From contig NZ_QJPK01000001.1 in assembly GCF_003259195.1 (NCBI RefSeq), positions 124,001-188,000 on the forward strand: a stretch of 64,000 nt of DNA, in the 5' to 3' direction. The translations under genes and the position numbers were made by a program. Every line of letters begins with the position of its first letter. Position 1 is the stretch's first letter. A model generated the notes under the pieces. The model searched no databases. It worked only from the letters and a program-made list of their open reading frames with translations, and had not been told where the DNA came from. Source of the DNA: Paracoccus sediminilitoris. Its GTDB lineage: Bacteria; Pseudomonadota; Alphaproteobacteria; Rhodobacterales; Rhodobacteraceae. This document shows, one piece after another, positions 43,783-52,536 of this stretch.

Positions 43783-44910
43783 TCAATCGTCGCCCTGCGC
43801 CTCGGCCCGGCTTTTGCCGGCCACGTCGAGGGCCAGCGTCGCCGCCATGAAGCGGTCCAGATCCCCGTCCAGCGTACCTTGGGTATCGCTGGTCTCCTCT
43901 CCGGTGCGCAGATCCTTGACCATCTGATAGGGGTGCAGGACATAGGAACGGATCTGGTTGCCCCAGCCCGCATCGCCCTTGGCAGCGTGCTGGGCGTTGA
44001 TCTCGGCGTTCCGCTTGTCCAGCTCCATCTGGTACAGGCGCGCCTTCAAAGCCGCCATGGCGTTGGCGCGGTTCTGGTGCTGGGACTTTTCCGAACTGGT
44101 CACCACGATATTTGTGGGAAGGTGCGTGATCCGCACGGCGGAGTCGGTGGTGTTGACGTGCTGACCGCCCGCGCCTGACGACCGATAGGTGTCGATGCGG
44201 ATGTCGCGGTCGGGGATGTCGATCTCGATATTGTCGTCCACCACGGGATAGACCCAGACGCTGCTGAAGCTGGTGTGGCGGCGCGCGGCGCTGTCATAGG
44301 GGCTGATGCGGACCAGGCGGTGCACGCCCGATTCCGATTTCAGCCAGCCATAGGCATTGTGACCGGTGATCTTGTAGGCCGCGCTGCGGATACCCGCCTC
44401 GTCGCCCGAGGTTTCGGACAGCAATTCGACCTCATAGCCCTTCTTCTCGGCCCAGCGCACATACATCCGGGCCAGCATGGACGCCCAGTCGCAGCTTTCG
44501 GTGCCGCCCGCGCCCGCGTTGACTTCAAGGAAGGTGTCGTTCGCGTCGGCCTCGCCGTTCAGCAGGGCTTCCAGTTCCTTCTGCGCGGCCATCGTGGCCA
44601 GCGCCTTCAGGTTCGCCTCGGATTCCGCGACCAGATCCGCGTCGCCCTCGGCCTCGGCCAGTTCGACCATCTCGGCATTGGCAGCCAGATCGCCCTCGAT
44701 CCGGCGATAGGTGTCGATGGCATCCGACAGCGACTGGCGGTCGCGCATCAGCTTCTGCGCGCGGGCGGGGTCCGACCACAGATCGCCATCCTCGATCATG
44801 GCGTTCATCTCTTCCAGGCGATGGGGCGCGGTCTGCCAGTCAAGGCGCTGTCCCAGCAGGGTCAGCGAACGACGGATGGCCTCGATTGTGGACTGCGTTT
44901 CGGCGCGCAT
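43783..44910 (-). CDS. prfB: Peptide chain release factor 2
   Basis: Class I release factor for UGA and UAA, 375 residues. The catalytic GGQ is in [20 protein letters not shown], and the stop-codon recognition element is SPY, the form I associate with alphaproteobacterial RF2 rather than the enteric SPF. The frame is continuous from [15 protein letters not shown], so the programmed +1 frameshift at an early UGA that controls enteric prfB is absent. It is the only gene in its unit before the terminator, lying 82 bases after the PBP1A gene. Confidence 0.97.
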   Translation of the reverse strand: MRAETQSTIEAIRRSLTLLGQRLDWQTAPHRLEEMNAMIEDGDLWSDPARAQKLMRDRQSLSDAIDTYRRIEGDLAANAEMVELAEAEGDADLVAESEANLKALATMAAQKELEALLNGEADANDTFLEVNAGAGGTESCDWASMLARMYVRWAEKKGYEVELLSETSGDEAGIRSAAYKITGHNAYGWLKSESGVHRLVRISPYDSAARRHTSFSSVWVYPVVDDNIEIDIPDRDIRIDTYRSSGAGGQHVNTTDSAVRITHLPTNIVVTSSEKSQHQNRANAMAALKARLYQMELDKRNAEINAQHAAKGDAGWGNQIRSYVLHPYQMVKDLRTGEETSDTQGTLDGDLDRFMAATLALDVAGKSRAEAQGDD

Positions 44911-44992
44911 CTGCGGGCTCCCTTCGGTCTGGCGTCAGGTCCGGGGTGATAACGCGGCGGGCCGGCTTCGGCAAGACCACCCGCCGCCGCGA

Positions 44993-47536
44993 TCAGTAAA
45001 GACCGCCCGAGGACATGGATCCGAAATCGGCCTGCTTGGGGATGACGCGCGTCTTGCCGGTCGACGTGGTGATCGATGTCGCGGCCGAAGCGCCAGCTTC
45101 CCACGGCAGGATCACGTTGTTTTCGCCAAAGCCCGACACGACATAGGGCGTCATCCAGTCCGGGTCCGTTCCGTCGCGGAAATATTCCGAGATGACGTTC
45201 GGCCCGCTGGCATCATCGGCCAGACGCTGACCGGTCACGCGGTCGATCTTGACCCAATAGCCGCCCGGCGGGACCTTGAACTCGGTGCCGCCGAATTTCG
45301 CCACCGCATCGCGCATGAAGGCGTTGAAGACCGGCACGCAAAGGGTGCCGCCATAAGCGCGGTCGCCAAGGCTGCGCGGCTGGTCGAAACCGATATAGCA
45401 GCCAGCGACGATGTTGCTGGAATAGCCGATGAACCAGACATCCTTGGCGTCGTTCGTGGTGCCGGTCTTGCCCGCGATCGGCACGGGCAGGTCCACGCCC
45501 TTGCCCGAACCGCGCTTGACCACCCCCTCCATCATCGAGGTCAGCTGATAGGCGGTCACGGCGTCCATGACCCGTTCGCGGTTGCTGTCGATGACCGGCC
45601 CCTGCCCCACGGGCAAGGGCTGCATGCCGCAGGTTTCGCAGACCCGCTGGTCGTGGCGATAGACGGTGCGCCCGCGACGGTCCTGCACGCGGTCGACCAG
45701 TGTGGGTTCGACCCGTTCGCCGCCATTGGCGAACATGGCATAGGCGGCGACCATCTTGAACAGCGTCGTTTCCTGCGCCCCAAGCGCGTTGGCCAGGAAA
45801 GGCGACAGCTTGTCATAGACGCCGAAATCCTCGGCATAGCGGGCGACCTGGTCCATGCCGATATCGTCGGCGATGCGGATGGTCATCAGGTTGCGGGATT
45901 GTTCGATGCCGGTGCGCAGTGGCGTAGGCCCGTAATGCTGCCCCGAGCTGTTCTTGGGTTCCCACAGGCCTTGGGGCGTGTTCACGCGGATCGGTTCATC
46001 GACCACGATGGTTGCGGGGGTATAATTGTTGTCCAATGCTGCGGCATAGACGAAGGGCTTGAAGGACGATCCCGGCTGGCGCTGCGCCTGCGTGGCCCGG
46101 TTGAAGACCGAACTTTGATACGAAAACCCGCCCTGCATCGCCAGCACGCGCCCGGTGTTCACGTCCATGGCCATGAAGCCGCCCTGCACCTGCGGCACCT
46201 GCCGCAGCGTCCAGCGGATAAAGCTGCCGTCACCGTCATTGGTCATGGTGCGCACCAGCACCACATCGCCCACGTCCAACAGGTCGTCGGCGACCTGTGC
46301 GCGGGGGCCAAGGCTGCCATCGGAATTGCGCTTGCGGGCCCATTGGACGTCGGCGGCGGTGATCCAGTGGCCGTCGGCATCCTCCTCGATGCCCTCGATG
46401 CCGATGCGGGCGTCGCTGGCGCCCATTTCCAGCACGACGGCGGGTCGCCAGCCGGGAATGTCACGCGGCAGGCGCAGGTCCCACAGCGCACCGCGCCATG
46501 CGACCTGATCGGTCAGCGCCTCGGGGGGCAGCACTTCGCCGGTGCCGCGCCAGATGCCGAGGCCACGGTCGTATTGCTCCAGCGCGTCCTGAAGGGCGGT
46601 TTCGGCCTCGGTCTGCAGGTCGGGATCGACGGTGGCACGAATGGTCATGCCGCCGCCGAAGAATTCCTCCTGGCCGAATTCGCGGCTCAGCTGGCGGCGG
46701 ATCTCGTCGGTGAAATAGTCGCGGTCGGGCAGCTGGTTCTGGAAGGACTTGAAGTCGCCGTTCTGGACCGAACGCAGCGGCAGCTTGGCCTCGGCCTCAT
46801 AGGTGGCCTCGTCGATATAGCCGTTCTGCCACATCTCGCGCAGGACATAGTTGCGGCGTTCGGTGACACGCTCCTTGGCGCGCACGGGGTGATAGCGACC
46901 CGGCGCCTGCGGCATGGACGCCAGCATCGCGGCCTCGTGCGGGGCCAGTTCGGTCAGCGACTTGTTGAAATAGGTCTGTGCGGCGGCGGCGACGCCAAAG
47001 CTGTTCTGGCCCAGGAAGATCTCGTTCAGGTACAGTTCCAGGATCTGGTCCTTGGACAGCGTCTGTTCCAGCCGCGATGCCAGGATCAGTTCCTTGACCT
47101 TGCGTTCCACGCTGCGGTCGCTGGACAGCAGGAAGTTCTTCATCACCTGCTGGGTGATGGTGGACGCGCCGCGCACCTGCGACCCGCCGCTGGCCGCCGC
47201 CTGATAGGCAGCCCCCAAGATACCACGCAGGTCATAGCCCGGGTGGGAATAGAAATTCTTGTCCTCGGCGCTGACGAAGGCCTGCTTGACCAGGTCGGGG
47301 ATCTCGTCGATGGGCACGAAGATGCGACGCTCATCGGCAAATTCGTCGATCAGTTGGCCTTCGGCGGAATAGATGCGGCTGATGGTCTTGGGCGAATACT
47401 GGGCCAGCGTCTCGTGGCTGGGCAGATCACGGGAATAGACCCAGAAGATCCCGCCCAGGGTCAGGGCGATGAAGAAGCTGGCGGTCACGAACCAGGAAAA
47501 GATCGCTCCGATGAATGAAAGTATGGCTCGCAGCAC
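44993..47536 (-). CDS. mrcA: Penicillin-binding protein 1A
   Basis: Bifunctional peptidoglycan synthase, 847 residues, anchored by an N-terminal helix (about 10-33). The GT51 glycosyltransferase domain (about 55-230) has the catalytic glutamate in SAEDKNFYSHPGYD and RGASTITQQVMKN. The transpeptidase domain (about 430-750) has the active serine in QPGSSFKPF, SRN as second motif and KTGTT as third. An OB-like insert lies between (about 320-420). It follows amiC by 77 bases on the same strand, forming a cell-wall gene run. Confidence 0.97.
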   Translation of the reverse strand: MLRAILSFIGAIFSWFVTASFFIALTLGGIFWVYSRDLPSHETLAQYSPKTISRIYSAEGQLIDEFADERRIFVPIDEIPDLVKQAFVSAEDKNFYSHPGYDLRGILGAAYQAAASGGSQVRGASTITQQVMKNFLLSSDRSVERKVKELILASRLEQTLSKDQILELYLNEIFLGQNSFGVAAAAQTYFNKSLTELAPHEAAMLASMPQAPGRYHPVRAKERVTERRNYVLREMWQNGYIDEATYEAEAKLPLRSVQNGDFKSFQNQLPDRDYFTDEIRRQLSREFGQEEFFGGGMTIRATVDPDLQTEAETALQDALEQYDRGLGIWRGTGEVLPPEALTDQVAWRGALWDLRLPRDIPGWRPAVVLEMGASDARIGIEGIEEDADGHWITAADVQWARKRNSDGSLGPRAQVADDLLDVGDVVLVRTMTNDGDGSFIRWTLRQVPQVQGGFMAMDVNTGRVLAMQGGFSYQSSVFNRATQAQRQPGSSFKPFVYAAALDNNYTPATIVVDEPIRVNTPQGLWEPKNSSGQHYGPTPLRTGIEQSRNLMTIRIADDIGMDQVARYAEDFGVYDKLSPFLANALGAQETTLFKMVAAYAMFANGGERVEPTLVDRVQDRRGRTVYRHDQRVCETCGMQPLPVGQGPVIDSNRERVMDAVTAYQLTSMMEGVVKRGSGKGVDLPVPIAGKTGTTNDAKDVWFIGYSSNIVAGCYIGFDQPRSLGDRAYGGTLCVPVFNAFMRDAVAKFGGTEFKVPPGGYWVKIDRVTGQRLADDASGPNVISEYFRDGTDPDWMTPYVVSGFGENNVILPWEAGASAATSITTSTGKTRVIPKQADFGSMSSGGLY

Positions 47537-47613
47537 GTGATGTCGCCTTTTGGAAATCCCAGGGTCAGTCTATAGCCGTCCCACCCCTTCGGGTCAAAGC
47601 AACACTGGCGCGA

Positions 47614-48834
47614 TCACCGGCGCAGCAGGTCGCCCCGTGCGGCCTCGTCCTTCCACCAGCCAATCGTGGCTTCGGTCACGGCCTGCACCATCCGGCCACG
47701 CCACATCGGGTCCGACATCTTGGCGCGGTCGTAACCATCCGTGATGAAGCCCAATTCCAGCAGGACCGAGGTGATATCGGGCGATTTCAGCACCGAAAAC
47801 GCGGCCCCCTGCACGGGCCGCGCATGCAGCCCGATCCCCTTCAGCGCCATGCGCGATGTCAGCTGGCGGGCATAGGCCTCGGACCGGGGCTGGGTGTCGG
47901 TGCGGGCGAAATCCATCAGCGCATGGGCCAGCGCGTCGTCTTGGCCCGTCAGGTCCATGCCCAGCAACAGGTCCTTGCGTTCGTGGCGCGCGGCCAGCTG
48001 GCGGGCGGCGCGGTCATCGGCCGAATTGCTCCAGACATAGACGGTGGCGCCGGCGGCCTGCCCCTTGGGCAGCGCGTCGGCATGAAGCGAAATCAGCAGA
48101 TGCGATCCGGCCGCACGGGCCGATGTCATCCGCTGCTCCAGGGCCACGAAATCATCCTTGTCGCGCGTCATGTTGACGGTGATGCCCTTGGCCTGCATCG
48201 CCTCGCGCAGTTCCAGCGCGAAGGTCAGCACCAGTTCGGCCTCGGTGATGTCGTCGGACTGCGCGCCAGGGTCAAAGCCGCCATGGCCGGGGTCCAGCGT
48301 GACGACCAGCCCCTCGCCCCGGATGGGCGTGTCGGACAGCACCGCCGGGTCGGGCAGATTTCGCAGCGCCGCCGCCGCCGAGGGGCGCGGCGTGAACTGA
48401 TCGGGCGCGACGGGCCACAGTGCGACGTTCAGCCGCGCCTGTGCCCCGCGCGTGTCCATCCCGGCGCTGGCCACGCGATAGGGCCCCGGCAGTTCCATCA
48501 CGATGCGCGACCAGCCGCGCTTGAAACTGCCGCTGCGCACTGCGTGCAGCAGGTCGCGCCCGAAGATCTGTGGCAGGTCCTGTGCGGTCAGGTTGGCGCC
48601 CTTGAGGTCGATCACCAGACGGGCGGGGTCGCCGACCAGAAAGACGCGATAGGGCACGGCCTGGTCCAGCGCCAGCGACAGGTCCATCGCGCGCGGCCCG
48701 AAGACCGCCTGCCACCACCCCACGTCCTGCCACGTGACCGAAGACGCCCCCACGTCGATGCGCGCCGGCCCCTGCGCCTGCGCCATGAACGGCAGCAGCA
48801 GGGCAAGGACCGGAAGGGCGGCTTTGCGGATCAT
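47614..48834 (-). CDS. amiC: N-acetylmuramoyl-L-alanine amidase AmiC type
   Basis: Periplasmic septum-splitting amidase, 406 residues. A Sec signal (1-20, ending MAQA), an AMIN domain (about 25-130) for septal targeting, and a zinc-dependent Amidase_3 domain (about 175-395) are present. Zinc ligands appear in LDPGHGGFDPGA, the glutamate of EAELVLTFA and SLHADALPKG; the catalytic glutamate is in LLELGFITD. It is coupled by ATGA overlap to the aminotransferase gene before it and followed by PBP1A. Confidence 0.96.
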   Translation of the reverse strand: MIRKAALPVLALLLPFMAQAQGPARIDVGASSVTWQDVGWWQAVFGPRAMDLSLALDQAVPYRVFLVGDPARLVIDLKGANLTAQDLPQIFGRDLLHAVRSGSFKRGWSRIVMELPGPYRVASAGMDTRGAQARLNVALWPVAPDQFTPRPSAAAALRNLPDPAVLSDTPIRGEGLVVTLDPGHGGFDPGAQSDDITEAELVLTFALELREAMQAKGITVNMTRDKDDFVALEQRMTSARAAGSHLLISLHADALPKGQAAGATVYVWSNSADDRAARQLAARHERKDLLLGMDLTGQDDALAHALMDFARTDTQPRSEAYARQLTSRMALKGIGLHARPVQGAAFSVLKSPDITSVLLELGFITDGYDRAKMSDPMWRGRMVQAVTEATIGWWKDEAARGDLLRR

Positions 48835-49967
48835 CGGGTCGCCATGTATCCGGTCAGGCGGCGCAGGCCCTCGGCGATGTCCGCCGTTGCGCGGGCATAG
48901 GAAAAGCGCAGCGTCTGCGCGCCCCGCACGGGGTCGAAATCCAGCCCCGGCGTGACGGCGACGCCCGCATGTTCCAGGATCTCGGCCGCCAGGGCCACGG
49001 AATCGTCGGTCAGGTGCGACACGTCGGCATAGACATAGAAGGCGCCCTCGGGCGGGGCGATGCGGTCGAAGCCCGCCTTGGGCAGTTCCTGCAGCATCAG
49101 GCGGCGGTTTTCGGCATAGACGGCCAGGTTCGACTCGGCCTCATCGGTGCAGTCCAAGGCGGCAAGGGCCGCGATCTGGCTGGCATGGGGCGGGCAGATG
49201 AACATGTTCTGCGCCAGGCGTTCCACCGTGCGGACATGGCTTGGCGGCACCACCATCCAGCCGATGCGCCATCCGGTCATGGAAAAGTATTTGCTGAAGG
49301 AGTTTACGACGAAAACCTCATCCGTGACCTCAAGCGCGGAATGGCAGCGGTCGCCATAGGATAGCCCGTGATAGATCTCGTCCGAGATGACGGCCACGCC
49401 ATTCGCCTGCGCCGCATCGGTCAGGGCGCGCAGTTCCGGCGCGTTCAGCACCGTCCCCGACGGATTGCCCGGCGATGCCAGGATCAGCCCCTGCACGCCG
49501 TCGGGAATGTCGGTCGGGCGAGGTTGATAACGATCCTGCGGCCGGGTCTGGATGCCCACGGGTTCCAGCGACATTGCCTTCAGGATCTGGCGATAACTGG
49601 GATAGCCGGGAACCCCCATCGCGACCTTGTCGCCCGCATCGAACAGCGCCGAAAAGGCCAGCAGGAAGGCCCCGCTGCTGCCCGATGTGACGACAACCCG
49701 CGTCGGGTCCAGATCGACCCCGTACCAGCGCCGATAAATATCCGCGATCCCCTGCCGCAGCGCCGGAAGCCCAAGCGCCGAGGTATAGCCAAGCGGCTGG
49801 TCCAGCGCCCCGGCCAATGCCTGCCGGGCGCCATGGGGGGCGGGCGTGCCGGGCTGGCCGACCTCCATGTGGATGATGTGACGACCGGCGGCCTCGGCTT
49901 TCTGGGCGGCCTCCATCACGTCCATGACGATGAAGGGGTCAACCTGACCGCGGGTGGAATGTCGCAT
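48831..49967 (-). CDS. Class I/II PLP-dependent aminotransferase
   Basis: Fold-type I aminotransferase of 378 residues, aspartate-aminotransferase-like. The PLP lysine is in NSFSKYFSMTGWRIGW; other cofactor residues lie in SGSSGAFLLAF, ASPGNPSGTV and SDEIYHGLSY, and the substrate-carboxylate arginine in LRFSYARA. The amino-acid substrate cannot be told. It overlaps amiC by 4 bases, an odd partner for a cell-wall amidase, so a link to peptidoglycan amino acids is possible but unproven. Confidence 0.9.
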   Translation of the reverse strand: MRHSTRGQVDPFIVMDVMEAAQKAEAAGRHIIHMEVGQPGTPAPHGARQALAGALDQPLGYTSALGLPALRQGIADIYRRWYGVDLDPTRVVVTSGSSGAFLLAFSALFDAGDKVAMGVPGYPSYRQILKAMSLEPVGIQTRPQDRYQPRPTDIPDGVQGLILASPGNPSGTVLNAPELRALTDAAQANGVAVISDEIYHGLSYGDRCHSALEVTDEVFVVNSFSKYFSMTGWRIGWMVVPPSHVRTVERLAQNMFICPPHASQIAALAALDCTDEAESNLAVYAENRRLMLQELPKAGFDRIAPPEGAFYVYADVSHLTDDSVALAAEILEHAGVAVTPGLDFDPVRGAQTLRFSYARATADIAEGLRRLTGYMATR

Positions 49968-50136
49968 GGCGTTGCCCTCATGTCCTGTCCTGCGGGCCGG
50001 TGATAACGCGCGCGGGCCGGACCATCCAGCCTTTTGCGCAATGCCCGCCCGTCACGCAGCCTTGTTCCCCGGCATTCTTGCCATCCCAGCCCCCCCGGTC
50101 CAAGCTGGTGCAAAGACACTCCGAAGGGTTCCCATC

Positions 50137-50889
50137 ATGAAACGCCTGATCGCCGCGCTGCTGCTTGGCGCGACACCTGTCCTGACCGCCCCTGCCATGG
50201 CCTTCGACATCGGCGCGATGACCGATGACGAAAAGACCGAATTCGGGGCCGCGGTCCGCGAATACCTGATGGCCAATCCGCAGGTGCTGATCGAATCGAT
50301 CAACGAGCTGGAAAGCCGCCAGGCCGAACAGGCCGCCAAGGATGACGTCAATCTGGTGGCCGAAAACCACGACGCGATCTTTGATGATGGACACAGCTGG
50401 GTCGGCGGCAATCCCGATGGTGACCTGACCATGGTCGAATTCATGGATTACCGCTGCGGCGTCTGCCGCCAATACAATCAGGAAGTGGTCGATGCCGTCG
50501 AGGATGATGGTAATATCCGCCTGATCATCAAGGAATTTCCGATCCTTGGCCAAGATAGCGAGGCTTCCAGCCGCTTTGCCATTGCCGTCAAGCAGATCGC
50601 CGGCGACGAGGCCTACAAAGCCGCCCATGACGCGCTGATCACCCTGCGCAGTCCCGCCAATGAAGACGCCCTGCGCAAGCTGGCAGACCAGATCGACTTG
50701 GATGCCGACAAGGTCATCGCGCAGATGACCTCGGATGAGGTGACGCAGGTGCTGGTCAAGAACCGCGAACTGGGCGAGACGATGGCCATCCAGGGCACCC
50801 CGACCTTCATCATCGGCCAGCAGATGCTGCGCGGCGTTCCCCGTGCAGGCGTTGCCAGCGCCATCGACCAGGTGCGTGACGCGATGTGA
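50137..50889 (+). CDS. DsbA-family thiol:disulfide oxidoreductase
   Basis: Periplasmic thioredoxin-fold protein, 250 residues. The signal peptide ends near 22 (APAMA). An N-terminal helical region (about 25-75) precedes the active site CGVC in DYRCGVCRQYN and the cis-proline in GTPTFIIG. The form resembles the DsbA-like/BdbD group that makes or exchanges disulfides in secreted proteins. A GAAGGG site precedes the ATG. It stands alone between divergent and convergent neighbours. Confidence 0.9.
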   Translation: MKRLIAALLLGATPVLTAPAMAFDIGAMTDDEKTEFGAAVREYLMANPQVLIESINELESRQAEQAAKDDVNLVAENHDAIFDDGHSWVGGNPDGDLTMVEFMDYRCGVCRQYNQEVVDAVEDDGNIRLIIKEFPILGQDSEASSRFAIAVKQIAGDEAYKAAHDALITLRSPANEDALRKLADQIDLDADKVIAQMTSDEVTQVLVKNRELGETMAIQGTPTFIIGQQMLRGVPRAGVASAIDQVRDAM

Positions 50890-50895
50890 CAAGAC

Positions 50896-50918
50896 GGCCC
50901 CGCCCATGCGGCGGGGCC
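50896..50918. terminator. Hairpin between convergent dsbA-like and manC genes
   Basis: Perfect 9-bp stem GGCCCCGCC / GGCGGGGCC with loop CATGC in the 36-base gap between two convergent genes. It has no T-run; a bidirectional terminator is inferred. Confidence 0.6.
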
Positions 50919-50925
50919 TGCCGCC

Positions 50926-52359
50926 TCAGTCGGCGCTGCTGCGGGAATAGACGTCCTCGTATCGGATGATGTCGTCCTCGCCCAGATAGCTGCCGGTCTG
51001 GACCTCGATCAGGACCATCGGCACCTTGCCGGGGTTCTCCATCCGGTGGACGGCGCCCAGGGGCACATAGATCGACTGGTTTTCGGTCACCAGCGTCACG
51101 CTGTCATCCACCGTGACCCGGGCCGTTCCGGACACGACGATCCAATGTTCGGACCGGTGGACATGGCTTTGCAGCGACAGCGCCGCGCCGGGTTTCACCA
51201 CGATGCGCTTGACCTGGAAACGATCGGCCAAGGCCAGCGTCTCGAACCAGCCCCAGGGGCGGTGATCGCGTGGGAAGGCCTCGGCCTGCTTGGCGCTTTT
51301 CTTCTTCAGCGCGACGACGGCCTGTCGCACGTCCTGGGCGCGCGACCTGTCGGCCACCAGAACCGCATCCGATGTCGCCACAACCATCACGTCCGACAAG
51401 CCGATGCCCACAACCTCGAGGTCGTCGCTGTCGGACCGCAGCAGCACGTCGCGGCAATCGATCGCCGTCGAATGCCCGTCGGTGACCACGCCGTCATCCG
51501 AAGGTGCGCGGCCCAATGCCTCGCGCCAGACGGCATCCCAGCCCCCAAGATCCGACCAGCGTTCCGAAAAACGCACCACGGTCAGGTTATCGGCCTTTTC
51601 CATCACCGCATAATCGATGGATTCGTCACGCAGCCCCTGCCAGGGGGCCTTGGCCAGCCGCAGAAAGCCCAGGTCCATATGCGCGTCGTCCAGCGCCGCC
51701 TGAACGGGGTCCAGGTAATCGGGGGCATGGTCGCGAAAGGCCTGGATCATGGCGCGGGCGCTGAACAGGAAGATGCCCGCGTTCCACAGGTAATTCCCTT
51801 CGGATACCATCTGCGCAGCGCGTTCGGCATCGGGCTTTTCCACAAAGCGCGCCAAGGGCTGCGGCCCCGAGCCGGTCGAGGCCAGCTCCAGATAGCCATA
51901 GCCCGTCTCAGCGCGGTCGGGGGTGATGCCGAAGGTGACGATGCGCCCCTGCTGCGCCGCCGTCGCGCCTTGGCGCACCGCCTCCAGAAAGGCATCGACA
52001 TTCGGAATGACATGATCCGAGGGCGCGACCAGCACCAGCCCGTCCGGATCCTTGGCCGCGATCATCGTCGCAGCGGCCAGAATGGCGGGGGCGGTGTTGC
52101 GACCCACGGGTTCGATCATGATCTGGCCGGGATTGATGCCCGCCTGTTCCAACTGCTCGGCCACGATGAAGCGGAAATCACTGTTGGTCATCACCACCGG
52201 ATCGTTGAAATCCGGCCCCGACAGGCGCCGCGCGCTGGCTTGGAACAGGGTTTCGTCCCCGATCAGCTGGGCAAACTGTTTTGGAAAGCTCTTGCGCGAC
52301 ACAGGCCAGAGCCGCGTCCCAGAACCCCCAGCCATCAGAACCGGTGTAATCTTTACCAT
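50926..52359 (-). CDS. manC: Mannose-1-phosphate guanylyltransferase/mannose-6-phosphate isomerase
   Basis: Bifunctional type II PMI/GMP enzyme, 477 residues, that makes GDP-mannose for surface polysaccharides. The N-terminal nucleotidyltransferase domain (about 1-290) has MAGGSGTRLWPVSRKSFPKQF split by the usual loop and FVEKPD. The C-terminal cupin isomerase domain (about 340-470) has the metal histidines in LQSHVHRSEHWIVV and the closing GEDDIIRYEDVYSR. The ATG at 52359 has GAGGGG at 7 bases. It could feed the glycan operon at 15.7-21.8 kb. Confidence 0.95.
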   Translation of the reverse strand: MVKITPVLMAGGSGTRLWPVSRKSFPKQFAQLIGDETLFQASARRLSGPDFNDPVVMTNSDFRFIVAEQLEQAGINPGQIMIEPVGRNTAPAILAAATMIAAKDPDGLVLVAPSDHVIPNVDAFLEAVRQGATAAQQGRIVTFGITPDRAETGYGYLELASTGSGPQPLARFVEKPDAERAAQMVSEGNYLWNAGIFLFSARAMIQAFRDHAPDYLDPVQAALDDAHMDLGFLRLAKAPWQGLRDESIDYAVMEKADNLTVVRFSERWSDLGGWDAVWREALGRAPSDDGVVTDGHSTAIDCRDVLLRSDSDDLEVVGIGLSDVMVVATSDAVLVADRSRAQDVRQAVVALKKKSAKQAEAFPRDHRPWGWFETLALADRFQVKRIVVKPGAALSLQSHVHRSEHWIVVSGTARVTVDDSVTLVTENQSIYVPLGAVHRMENPGKVPMVLIEVQTGSYLGEDDIIRYEDVYSRSSAD

Positions 52360-52536
52360 CACAAACCCCTCGGCGCAAAGCGCCCCATGTCATTGTGCCG
52401 GGCCCCCGGGACCGACCATGAAGCCGCAGTGAAGTACGACGGCTGCGCCCGCGTCAAGCGATCCTTCCGGATAGACCCGGCGGCGGGCCAAGCTGTTGCA
52501 GCCAAAAGACGATCCGCCGCCGGCATCCGCTGGTCG

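Noticed and set aside
44840..44910. Programmed +1 frameshift at the start of prfB
   Set aside because: The frame is continuous from the start codon and has no early in-frame UGA with the slippery context.
44711..47518. 935-codon plus-strand open frame opposite prfB and PBP1A
   Set aside because: Shadow frame. Both minus-strand genes have intact signature motifs.
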